From Bacteroidales bacterium (GTDB taxonomy: Bacteria > Bacteroidota > Bacteroidia > Bacteroidales > JAGOPY01): a stretch of DNA of 31,392 nucleotides. The notes beneath the pieces are model-generated. The model did no database searches. It was not told the DNA's origin and was given only the letters and a program-made list of their open reading frames with translations. The stretch is from assembly GCA_030638325.1 (NCBI GenBank), contig DAOWEV010000018.1, positions 1-31,392 of the forward strand, read 5' to 3'. The translations under genes were made by a program, and so were the position numbers. Below, piece by piece: positions 16,176 to 23,197 of the stretch (position 1 is the stretch's first letter; the number at the start of each line of letters is the position of its first letter).

Positions 16176-16279
16176 GTTTATTCGTTTATGCGTTTATACG
16201 TTTATGCGTTTATGCGTTTATACGTTTATTCGTTGGATGCGAAATAAACAGATTAGCGAATAAACAAATAAACAAAAAC
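16176..16279. repeat. 8-bp-period array (GTTTATnC) with a complementary right arm
   Basis: Seven octamers in register (16176-16231): GTTTAT followed by TC, GC, AC, GC, GC, AC, TC. The order of variants is nearly mirror-symmetric. The right arm at 16256-16279 (GCGAATAAAC, AAATAAAC, AAAAAC) is complementary, with GTTTATTCG pairing CGAATAAAC at 16257-16265. The array is translated in an open frame joined to the AMP nucleosidase but is not judged part of that protein. Confidence 0.85.
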
Positions 16280-16291
16280 ATACAGCTACCA

Positions 16292-17080
16292 ATGAAAACC
16301 AAAAAGCAAATAGTAGACAACTGGCTGCCAAGATATACAGGACTGCCGGTGGAAAAGTTCGGGAAGTATATTTTGCTGACGAACTTCAGCCATTATATTG
16401 ATCTTTTTGCCAAATGGCATGATGTGGAGATCATTGGAAAGAACCGGCCGATGCAAAATGCAACAGCCGATAATATTACCATTGTTAATTTTGGCATGGG
16501 CAGTTCCAATGCTGCCACAGTCATGGACCTGTTAAGCTCTGTAAAACCCAAGGCAATATTATTTCTGGGCAAATGCGGTGGCCTGAAGAAGAAAAACAAA
16601 ATAGGAGACCTGATCTTACCAATCGCTGCAATCAGGGGTGAAGGGACTTCAAACGATTATTTCCCACCGGAAGTGCCGGCATTGCCTGCTTTTAACCTTC
16701 AGAAAGCAGTTTCAACAACCATCCGTGACTATGGCAGGGATTACTATACGGGAACTGTCTATACTACCAACCGCAGGGTTTGGGAATATGATGAAAAATT
16801 CAAGGAATACCTGAGGGATATCAGGGTTATGGCTATCGATATGGAAGCCGCTACCTTGTTCACCGTCGGTTTTGCCAATGGGATCCCTGCCGGTGCACTG
16901 TTGCTTGTGAGTGACCAGCCAATGATCCCTGAAGGAGTCAAAACTGAAGAATCGGATGTAGCCATTACAATGGCTTTTGTAGAAGAGCACCTGAGAATCG
17001 GTATTGATTCGCTGAAACAGCTAATAAATGATGGCTTGACAGTCAAACATCTGTATTTCGACTATAGCGGAGAGAAATAA
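16292..17080 (+). CDS. AMP nucleosidase (MTAP/PNP superfamily, short Bacteroidota form)
   Basis: It hydrolyses AMP to adenine and ribose 5-phosphate, a purine salvage and energy-balance step. The 262-residue product from the ATG at 16292 begins MKTKKQIVDNWLPRYTG. It contains IVNFGMGSSNAATVMDLL and AILFLGKCGGLKKK (the nucleoside phosphorylase core), then VMAIDMEAATLFTVG with the substrate-binding Glu, and LLLVSDQPM. The frame is open 42 codons further upstream to 16166, but those codons read through the octamer array (repetitive AFIRL phrases), so that start is rejected. No close operon partner; holA follows after 276 bases of repeat-rich spacer. Confidence 0.9.
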   Translation: MKTKKQIVDNWLPRYTGLPVEKFGKYILLTNFSHYIDLFAKWHDVEIIGKNRPMQNATADNITIVNFGMGSSNAATVMDLLSSVKPKAILFLGKCGGLKKKNKIGDLILPIAAIRGEGTSNDYFPPEVPALPAFNLQKAVSTTIRDYGRDYYTGTVYTTNRRVWEYDEKFKEYLRDIRVMAIDMEAATLFTVGFANGIPAGALLLVSDQPMIPEGVKTEESDVAITMAFVEEHLRIGIDSLKQLINDGLTVKHLYFDYSGEK

Positions 17081-17134
17081 TGAATCATCATAATTATTTA
17101 GCTATGACGTATATTTCATCAGTGTTAAATAAAT

Positions 17135-17336
17135 CACTAAATCCGAATTTCTAAATCCTAAACAATGCCAAATGACAAAAGCACAAAATTTAAAACCGTT
17201 CGTTCTGTAAGAAATCCTTTGTTTTGAACATTTGGTTATTTGAGTTTAGAATTTGTTTAGAATTTAGGATTTGGTGCTTAGGATTTAATTAAAGAAAACA
17301 TTTGTATGATAAATAACACCTAAAAGAATTACAAAT
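17135..17336. repeat. Dispersed about 195-bp element, copy 2
   Basis: Same architecture as 4861-5052. The left arm is CTAAATC / CGAATTT / CTAAATC / CTAAACA, with a variable middle. The right arm holds several TTTAGAA/TTTAGGA words, and the tail reads AAACATTTGTATGATAAATA, one base different from copy 1 in that stretch. It fills most of the 276-base gap between the AMP nucleosidase gene and holA; no gene is visible there. Confidence 0.8.
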
Positions 17337-17356
17337 CATCTAGCAAAAAAAAATAA

Positions 17357-18355
17357 ATGACTTTCGACCAGATATTATCTGACCTCAAAAAAAAGATCTA
17401 TTACCCGGTTTATTTACTGTTCGGGGAGGAGCCGTATTACATCGATGAGATCACTGCATACATCGAAAATCATGTGCTTACAGACACGGAAAAGGAATTT
17501 AACCAGAGCATAATATACGGCCGTGATACGGATGTCCCTTCCATCATTGATTATGCCAAGCGGTATCCCATGATGTCAAATTTTCAGGTGGTGATCGTCA
17601 GGGAAGCCCAGGATGTCGAGAAAATTGAGCTATTGCAGCCCTATATTGAAAACCCATTGAAATCTACACTGCTGGTACTGGCATGTAAATATATGAAGGT
17701 AGACAGGCGGAAATCATTTGCAAAGGCCATTGATAAAAATGGGGTGCTTTATGAATCCTCCAGGATCTATGAAAATAAAATACCCGACTGGATCACTAAC
17801 CGGCTTTCAGGAATGGGTTATACGATAACAACAAAAGCCACTATCCTGCTTGCGGAATACCTTGGAAATGATCTGAACAAAATCAAAAATGAACTGGGGA
17901 AGCTTATCATCAACCTTGAAAAAGGCGCCGGGATAACCGAAGACACCGTTGAGAAGAATATTGGCATCAGCAAAGACTTCAATATTTTTGAGTTGCACAA
18001 TGCTCTTGGTAAAAAAAATGTTTACAAAGCCAATATGATCGTGAATCATTTTGCTGCCAATCCAAAGCAATATCCATTGGCCGTGACGCTTACCATGTTG
18101 TATGGGTTTTTCCTGAAGCTGATGATCTACCACCAGCTTCCGGACAAATCCAGTAACAGTGTTGCCTCCGCTCTTTCCATTCACCCCTATTTTATTAAGG
18201 ACTATAGCGTGGCTGCCAACAATTACACATCCCGCAAGATACACCGGGTTATCTCTTACTTAAGGGATTACGATCTGCGCCTGAAAGGAGTCAATAATTA
18301 TTCCACTACCGAAGGTGAACTATTGAAAGAGCTGGTCTATAAGATAATACACTAA
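17357..18355 (+). CDS. holA: DNA polymerase III subunit delta
   Basis: HolA is the clamp-opening subunit of the replicative clamp loader, contacting the beta clamp and working with delta' and tau/gamma. The 332 residues are full length. The N-terminal domain has PVYLLFGEEPYYIDE near residue 16, followed by EFNQSIIYGRDTD and MMSNFQVVIVREAQDVEK. The middle domain shows ILLAEYLGNDLNKIKNELGKL, the most conserved HolA region, and the C-terminal collar domain ends ELVYKIIH. The start follows an A-rich leader. It ends 7 bases before the convergent fusion-protein gene, with no obvious terminator between them. Confidence 0.93.
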   Translation: MTFDQILSDLKKKIYYPVYLLFGEEPYYIDEITAYIENHVLTDTEKEFNQSIIYGRDTDVPSIIDYAKRYPMMSNFQVVIVREAQDVEKIELLQPYIENPLKSTLLVLACKYMKVDRRKSFAKAIDKNGVLYESSRIYENKIPDWITNRLSGMGYTITTKATILLAEYLGNDLNKIKNELGKLIINLEKGAGITEDTVEKNIGISKDFNIFELHNALGKKNVYKANMIVNHFAANPKQYPLAVTLTMLYGFFLKLMIYHQLPDKSSNSVASALSIHPYFIKDYSVAANNYTSRKIHRVISYLRDYDLRLKGVNNYSTTEGELLKELVYKIIH

Positions 18356-18362
18356 AAATGAG

Positions 18363-20252
18363 CTACAACTTGAAAATATTTAAAAATTGCTCATCAATTT
18401 TAGCTTCCACAACCCCTTGTTTTGTGAGTATATTAAAATAATCAGAAACTTTATTGACCAATTTATCTCCGTCAACATAATCAAAATTAACCCTTTCAAG
18501 GAACAATTCAACACTTTCAACAGGCTGCCTCATCATATCAAAAGACAATTTGGCAGCTTTATTCCTGTTTTCATTTACCCAGTTGATAGACGTTTTTAGT
18601 TCATCCAGAAAGACTTTTGTTAGTTCGGGATATTTCCTTGTAAATTCTCCTTTAAAAACAATTCCCGCATTGGGAAAACTACCAAAGTCCGGATTGATTT
18701 CATTCCATATTTTATTGTATGAAATTATGGATATTTCTTCTCCTCTGTTTTGGGTCATTTTGATGGCATAACTGGCTTCGGGCTCACGCAAAATAACAGT
18801 ATCGGCATATCCGTTTACAAAATCCATAAATATTTTCTCAGGCCTTCCAAAAGGATTTCCATAAACAAAATTGAAATCCTCAACATTTAAACCGCTTGCT
18901 TTAATGAGATATTTGGTGATTTTTGCCGGAGGGGCTTCTTCGAAAAGTGGCGTATGGATCTTTTTTCCTTTTATATCTTCAAGACTTTTTGCTTTGTATC
19001 CTCTTGTCAGGATACAGAAATTATCCCATACGAAAAGAGCCGGGATCTTAACATCGCTATCTTTTAATTTTGCAGCAATAACAAGAGCGGAAAAACTGAT
19101 ATCCGCTTTTCCGCTGACGATCCAGCCCAAATGCTTTTCAGTCTCTTCCCAGACTTTTAATTCTTTTATGTTTAAAGCTTTCCGGATCTTTTCAGATTGA
19201 AGGAGCCTCATGATAACGGGATAAGCAACCGGTGTCGCCGACTGGATCACAACATCCGGCTTATTGTTCTGAAGATCAGATTGTTTTTCGCCTTCAATAA
19301 CTTTTTTGTGAAAATATACCCAAACTTCACCGGGTTTTTTAAGCTCTGTAGTACTTTCAAAGCCCATTTCACTCAGCATATTGATCATTGGGGCCGGCTT
19401 AAACCGCTGTATCAGGATAAAACCGCCATCTTCTTCGATTTCATAGGATCGTTTAATTATTATATCAAACGGGTCGGCGGTCATTGTCCGGACGTCCAGG
19501 ATATCAAATTCATCTTTTCTCTCTAACCAGTTTAGCTTTTCTTCAACAGGCTTAGCATTAAAAATCGAGAGCCTGTATTCCCTGTTCTTTTCAATATTAA
19601 GCTTATAACCTAAGCCTATTACGGTTTTAAGCAGAGCAACTGGTTTCCCGACCGAGATGATTACAATATTCTGCTGTGGTTTCAGATGCGATATTTTTTC
19701 TGTTAATTCTGTAATCGTATCATCATTATAAATATATCTTTCAGCGCTTTCTTCCCAAAATATTTCTTCACTGGTGATTTCGTCTTCACCCTTGTCAAAC
19801 GAAATACAATCGGGCATATTTTCAATTAATTTATCCTGAACCCCAAGATGCTCGTTTATGGTGTGCAGTATCTCACAAATTGAAAGACCTGTAAGTCGTG
19901 CCGCATCTTTAAAGGATGCAAATCTTGCAAGCGTATTATACATGGCAGGATTTTGCAATCTTTTAAATTTTGGGGATAGTTGTATCAAAATTGGTTTTAA
20001 CTGCGGATATGCATCTAAAGTTTCTTTTATATTAGAGTGTGAGAGGATAGGTTCGATATCGGCAGTTGAAATGACGTCGACAGGACATACATCAATTGCT
20101 TCATTACAATTGGCTTCTTCAGCTGCATTATCAGGTTGTTTTTTCAGGTATGCTTTATTCAGGTCATTGATTTCAAAATTTGACCCGGCAACATCTACAC
20201 AGGCCCTGCATCCTATACATTCATCTGATACTTTGTATTTTAAATAACTCAT
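18363..20252 (-). CDS. Ferredoxin / DUF1858-like / tandem DUF2249-like / substrate-binding-domain fusion protein
   Basis: A 629-residue cytoplasmic protein with no signal peptide. Residues 1-65 form a single-cluster ferredoxin (Cys12, Cys15, Cys18, Cys56 in CIGCRAC and CPVDV). Residues about 73-140 resemble DUF1858 (YPQLKPILIQLSPKF, ARFASFKDAARLTGL). Residues about 178-232 and 246-318 look like two DUF2249-like units; the second has ILDVRTMTADPFDIII and IQRFKPAPMINMLSEMGF. Residues about 333-620 resemble a NMT1/THI5 or SsuA-type periplasmic-binding fold (LGWIVSGKADISFSAL, KSLEDIKGKKIHTPL, NGYADTVILREPEASYA) but without export or a lipobox. It starts 10 bases after a NifX-like gene. It may bind a small ligand and pass electrons or metal (inference). 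Domain edges are by eye. Confidence 0.8.
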   Translation of the reverse strand: MSYLKYKVSDECIGCRACVDVAGSNFEINDLNKAYLKKQPDNAAEEANCNEAIDVCPVDVISTADIEPILSHSNIKETLDAYPQLKPILIQLSPKFKRLQNPAMYNTLARFASFKDAARLTGLSICEILHTINEHLGVQDKLIENMPDCISFDKGEDEITSEEIFWEESAERYIYNDDTITELTEKISHLKPQQNIVIISVGKPVALLKTVIGLGYKLNIEKNREYRLSIFNAKPVEEKLNWLERKDEFDILDVRTMTADPFDIIIKRSYEIEEDGGFILIQRFKPAPMINMLSEMGFESTTELKKPGEVWVYFHKKVIEGEKQSDLQNNKPDVVIQSATPVAYPVIMRLLQSEKIRKALNIKELKVWEETEKHLGWIVSGKADISFSALVIAAKLKDSDVKIPALFVWDNFCILTRGYKAKSLEDIKGKKIHTPLFEEAPPAKITKYLIKASGLNVEDFNFVYGNPFGRPEKIFMDFVNGYADTVILREPEASYAIKMTQNRGEEISIISYNKIWNEINPDFGSFPNAGIVFKGEFTRKYPELTKVFLDELKTSINWVNENRNKAAKLSFDMMRQPVESVELFLERVNFDYVDGDKLVNKVSDYFNILTKQGVVEAKIDEQFLNIFKL

Positions 20253-20262
20253 CCGATATTTA

Positions 20263-20601
20263 TTAAAATTCTCTCAAGTCATTGTTCTGATAGGACTGGT
20301 AGGCTTCTTTCACTGTCATTTGCCCTGCCCCAATATAGAGTTTAATGCCTGCTTTTTCTAAAACAGTTGCAGCATTACCGCCCGGGCCGTTCCCGGTGAT
20401 CAAAATATCCGGATGCAGTTCAAATAATTTTTGTGCAGTTTGAGGCCCTGCACCATGAGCTTCATTCTGCACGGCCCTGTTGTCAATATTTGTAAATTCA
20501 TCTTTTTCCTCATCATATAACAGCAGAAATTCGGCTCTGCCAAAACGGGGATCCATCATAGAATCCCAGTTCGTTCCTTTTGTTGTAAATGCAATTTTCA
20601 T
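20263..20601 (-). CDS. NifX/NifB-C-like protein (dinitrogenase Fe-Mo cofactor biosynthesis family), second copy
   Basis: A 112-residue RNase H-like-fold protein of the family that includes NifX, NafY and the NifB C-terminus, which bind iron-sulfur-molybdenum cofactors or their precursors. Visible motifs are DPRFGRAEFLLLYD (17-30), HGAGPQTAQKLF (49-60) and ITGNGPGGNA (68-77). This Cys-free version is typical of stand-alone family members in anaerobes that do not fix nitrogen. It sits between a ferredoxin-MinD ATPase (226 bases upstream) and the ferredoxin fusion gene (10 bases downstream). Its role is probably metal or cluster trafficking (inference). Confidence 0.9.
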   Translation of the reverse strand: MKIAFTTKGTNWDSMMDPRFGRAEFLLLYDEEKDEFTNIDNRAVQNEAHGAGPQTAQKLFELHPDILITGNGPGGNAATVLEKAGIKLYIGAGQMTVKEAYQSYQNNDLREF

Positions 20602-20827
20602 TTTTATTTTTATTAAAAGATTATTAGTCTATACTCCTTAACTTATATGCAACCTGTAACCTGCAACAGCTGATTATTTCCCACCAAAGGTGATTTTAAT
20701 TCAATACTTGTTTTAAAATAGCATAGGCTCTTAAAAAGTCAAACTTACCATCCGCCTGGGCGGATCAAATTGGATGTTGTCGAAATTCAATTCCCGCATA
20801 GCGATTTCAATTCCTAATTCGTAATTC
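20602..20827. other. Spacer inside the iron-sulfur cluster with heptamer words and a GC hairpin
   Basis: It contains AACCTGT/AACCTGC words at 20651-20667, a perfect 7-bp-arm palindrome ATCCGCC/TG/GGCGGAT at 20750-20765, and TTCCTAA/TTCGTAA/TTCATAA units at 20811-20842 that run into the preceding gene. No TAnnTTTG promoter was found for the downstream pair, and no T-run follows the hairpin, so whether transcription is interrupted here is open. Confidence 0.6.
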
Positions 20828-21718
20828 CTAATTCATAATTGATTTAGTTACTATTTGCTTTATTCTGTTCCAGCTTTCCGTGAGCATCTCCTTTAATTCA
20901 CCCTCCTGGTATTCAACAATAGTCTGCCCGATCGTCATCGCCCGGGTGAAAGTTTCATCGTATGGAAGACTGGCGATATGGACAATATTTTCAGTTTTGA
21001 GAAATTCTTCTATTTCCCCTGATACCTGCCTGTTAAGGTCTGATTTATTAATAATACAACCGGCTTTGATATGGAACTTTTTTACCAGTTCGTAAACCCT
21101 CCTCAGATCATGCAGTCCTGAGACCGTCGGTTCGGTTACAAGTACCACGAAATTTGCACCCGAAAGTGAAGACACAACCGGACATCCTACTCCGGGAGAG
21201 CCATCCACAATTACAAAACCCTTATTGTTTTCTGCAGCGATCTGTTTGGCTTCATTCTTTACTTTAGCCACAAGCTTGCCCGAGTTATCTGCACCAATAC
21301 CGAGCCTGGCATGTACCATCATACTGCCAACTTTTGTTGTTGATATATACCATTTGCCAACATTTTGACTTTCATTTGTTATGGCATCTGTTGGACAAAT
21401 GCGGGCACAATATCCGCATCCTTCACAAGCCAGAGGCTGAACAATGTATTGATCGTTTATAACAGGGATGGCATCAAAACGGCAGACATCTGCACATTTC
21501 CCACATTTAATGCATTCATCCTGATCGATGACAGCAATTTCACCACTATAAAATTCTTCCGATTTTGCAAAATCAGGTTGTAAGAGGAGGTGCAGATCGG
21601 CTGCATCCACATCACAGTCGGCCACTACAACATCTTTTCCGCTTAGGTACGCAAAGGATGCAGAAATAGACGTTTTACCGGTGCCCCCTTTTCCTGAAAT
21701 AATGACAATTTCTTTCAT
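20828..21718 (-). CDS. MinD/Mrp-type P-loop ATPase with inserted two-cluster ferredoxin, second copy
   Basis: A 296-residue ATPase of the ferredoxin-containing MinD family. The deviant Walker A is SGKGGTGKTS (8-17), the switch regions include VVADCDVDAADLH (31-43) and VIVDGSPGVGCPVV (169-182, with Cys179). The insert carries two [4Fe-4S] motifs at Cys69, 72, 75, 79 and Cys98, 101, 104, 108. The family is thought to act in metallo-cluster assembly or transfer by analogy with Mrp/NBP35 (inference). The ATG at 21718 overlaps the upstream stop as ATGA and has a strong GGAGGTGAGAG Shine-Dalgarno sequence, unusual in Bacteroidota. The last residues (SIMN) are encoded inside a heptamer array. Confidence 0.93.
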   Translation of the reverse strand: MKEIVIISGKGGTGKTSISASFAYLSGKDVVVADCDVDAADLHLLLQPDFAKSEEFYSGEIAVIDQDECIKCGKCADVCRFDAIPVINDQYIVQPLACEGCGYCARICPTDAITNESQNVGKWYISTTKVGSMMVHARLGIGADNSGKLVAKVKNEAKQIAAENNKGFVIVDGSPGVGCPVVSSLSGANFVVLVTEPTVSGLHDLRRVYELVKKFHIKAGCIINKSDLNRQVSGEIEEFLKTENIVHIASLPYDETFTRAMTIGQTIVEYQEGELKEMLTESWNRIKQIVTKSIMN

Positions 21719-22581
21719 CTCTCACCTCCGGATCCCAATTTTACAATATAGTCATGGATGTTTTTCAGTTGCCGCTTAACTTCCGGGACTTTTTTGTATA
21801 CCAACTCTCCGCGTGAATATAATTCCGCTATGTAGCGGTCGTTCGGTATTTTGGCCACGACGGGGATGTTCTCCTTCCGGCAATATTCCAGTACATCGTT
21901 ATTCCCGATGCCATGCCGGTTCACTACCACGCCGAACTGTTTTTTTAATTCATACATGGTGTCAACGGTTAGTTTCAGATCATGTAAGCCGAAAGGGGTT
22001 GGCTCCGTAACCAGGATCACCAGGTCGGCATCTTTTGTAGCTTCTATAACCGGGCATGATGTGCCGGGGGGTGCATCATACAGTTTGATGATCCCGTCGG
22101 GAAAATGTTTATCTATGTATTCATTTGTTTGAGAAATCAGGGGGACTGCCTGTTCCTGGCCTATTTCCAGCCTGCTTTCCACAAAATTCAGCTTTTCATC
22201 TTTGTAATGTTTCAGCACACCCATTTTCTGTGGGATCATTGGCAGGGCAGATGTCGGGCATAATTCCGAACAGGCATAGCAGCTGTGACACAATTCGGGA
22301 AAGACCATGATCATTGTACTTAGTTGTATGATTGCATGAAAATTACAAACATCCTGGCAAATTCCACAAAGGGTACACTTATCCTCTATCCACTCCGGGA
22401 TCATTTTGAACTTATCTTCCTGATGAATAAGATCCCCTTTAATGAATAATCCTGAATTTGGTTCTTCCACGTCCAGGTCGGTTAAAACAACCTCATTTTC
22501 TTCTGCGAGGTAAGCTGCCAGGTTGGTTGATAATGTGGTTTTTCCGGTTCCTCCTTTGCCACTTGCGATAGCTATTTTCAC
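21715..22581 (-). CDS. MinD/Mrp-type P-loop ATPase with inserted two-cluster ferredoxin, first copy
   Basis: A 288-residue paralogue of the next gene. The deviant Walker A is SGKGGTGKTT (7-16), followed by VVLTDLDVEEPNS (31-43) and LYDAPPGTSCPVIE (167-180, Cys176). Two [4Fe-4S] motifs are at Cys69, 72, 75, 79 and Cys98, 101, 104, 108, numerically identical to the paralogue. The predicted start is a GTG at 22581, preceded by GGGGAAAG. The upstream NifX-like gene ends 11 bases before it and the downstream gene overlaps it by four bases. It probably forms a homo- or heterodimer with its neighbour, as MinD-family ATPases dimerise across ATP (known for the family); the client is unknown. Confidence 0.93.
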   Translation of the reverse strand: MKIAIASGKGGTGKTTLSTNLAAYLAEENEVVLTDLDVEEPNSGLFIKGDLIHQEDKFKMIPEWIEDKCTLCGICQDVCNFHAIIQLSTMIMVFPELCHSCYACSELCPTSALPMIPQKMGVLKHYKDEKLNFVESRLEIGQEQAVPLISQTNEYIDKHFPDGIIKLYDAPPGTSCPVIEATKDADLVILVTEPTPFGLHDLKLTVDTMYELKKQFGVVVNRHGIGNNDVLEYCRKENIPVVAKIPNDRYIAELYSRGELVYKKVPEVKRQLKNIHDYIVKLGSGGER

Positions 22582-22592
22582 CTTTCCCCGGA

Positions 22593-22931
22593 TTAATGAT
22601 CACATAAATTTTGCCCGGTTTGAAGCTGCCCTTTCATATATTGCTCCACAAGCTGCCTGGGCAATGCTGAATCCACGCCCATACAGACTTCAATGTTATT
22701 TTGAGTAAAAAGCTGGATTGCTTTCTGTCCCATTCCACCGGAAATAATTGTACTGACTCCGTTTTCGGCCAAAAACCGTGGGTAAACCCCAGGTTGATGA
22801 ACCGGCGGGCTTACAAATGCTTCACTGATGATTTTTTGATCTTCTGTTTCAATAATTGCGAAATTTTCACAATGCCCGAAATGTGCACATAGTTTTCCAT
22901 CAATTGTTGGTATTGCAAATAATTTTTTCAT
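22593..22931 (-). CDS. NifX/NifB-C-like protein, first copy
   Basis: A 112-residue member of the dinitrogenase iron-molybdenum cofactor biosynthesis family. The N-terminus LFAIPTIDGKLCAHFGHCENFAI carries Cys15, His17, His20 and Cys21 (the HFGHC loop, a common metal- or cluster-binding feature of the stand-alone forms). The second half has IISGGMGQKAIQLF (62-75), the glycine-rich turn of the fold. It differs from the copy at 20263-20601, which lacks these cysteines. It lies 7 bases after the zinc-ribbon gene and 11 bases before the first MinD-type gene. A metal or cluster carrier role is inferred. Confidence 0.92.
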   Translation of the reverse strand: MKKLFAIPTIDGKLCAHFGHCENFAIIETEDQKIISEAFVSPPVHQPGVYPRFLAENGVSTIISGGMGQKAIQLFTQNNIEVCMGVDSALPRQLVEQYMKGQLQTGQNLCDH

Positions 22932-22938
22932 TTTGTGA

Positions 22939-23166
22939 TTATCTGTTTTTGTTTAACAATTCTTCTCTTATCATCGTGGTTCCACAATCAGGGCATTTCA
23001 GTCCGGTGCATTTAACACCTCGCTGGTGTGGAACTTTTGCGCCACATTTTGCACAGACACAATAGCCGCCTGTTCCAAATGCACCGCCCTTATTACGACC
23101 CTGACCTCCGCCGCGGCCTAAACCTCTGCCGCTTCCGGGATTACTGTTTTTTTCTGAAGTATTCAT
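22939..23166 (-). CDS. Gly-rich zinc-ribbon mini-protein
   Basis: A 75-residue protein. Residues 10-34 are Gly/Arg-rich (GSGRGLGRGGGQGR). The C-terminal half is a compact zinc ribbon with Cys36, 38, 41, 53, 58 and 61 (GGYCVCAKCGAKVPHQRG, then LKCPDCGTTMIRE). Similar GGYCVC...VPHQ proteins occur beside NifX-like and MinD-type genes in many anaerobes, with no known function. The frame is open to 23226, but that start overlaps the regulator gene and adds residues unlike the family, so the ATG at 23166 is preferred. It may bind zinc or an iron-sulfur cluster. Confidence 0.85.
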   Translation of the reverse strand: MNTSEKNSNPGSGRGLGRGGGQGRNKGGAFGTGGYCVCAKCGAKVPHQRGVKCTGLKCPDCGTTMIREELLNKNR

Positions 23167-23197
23167 TTCTTTAGATTTTTTGTAACTAATCAGTTTA

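Noticed and set aside
16166..16291. N-terminal extension of AMP nucleosidase
   Set aside because: It encodes array-derived AFIRL repeats; homologue-like sequence begins at the ATG at 16292.
20750..20765. GC palindrome as a terminator
   Set aside because: The arms are perfect, but no T-run follows on either strand; kept only as a noted hairpin.
20263..22931. Nitrogen-fixation locus
   Set aside because: NifX-like proteins are present, but no nifH, nifD, nifK, nifE, nifN or full nifB is in the window; stand-alone family members are common in non-fixing anaerobes.
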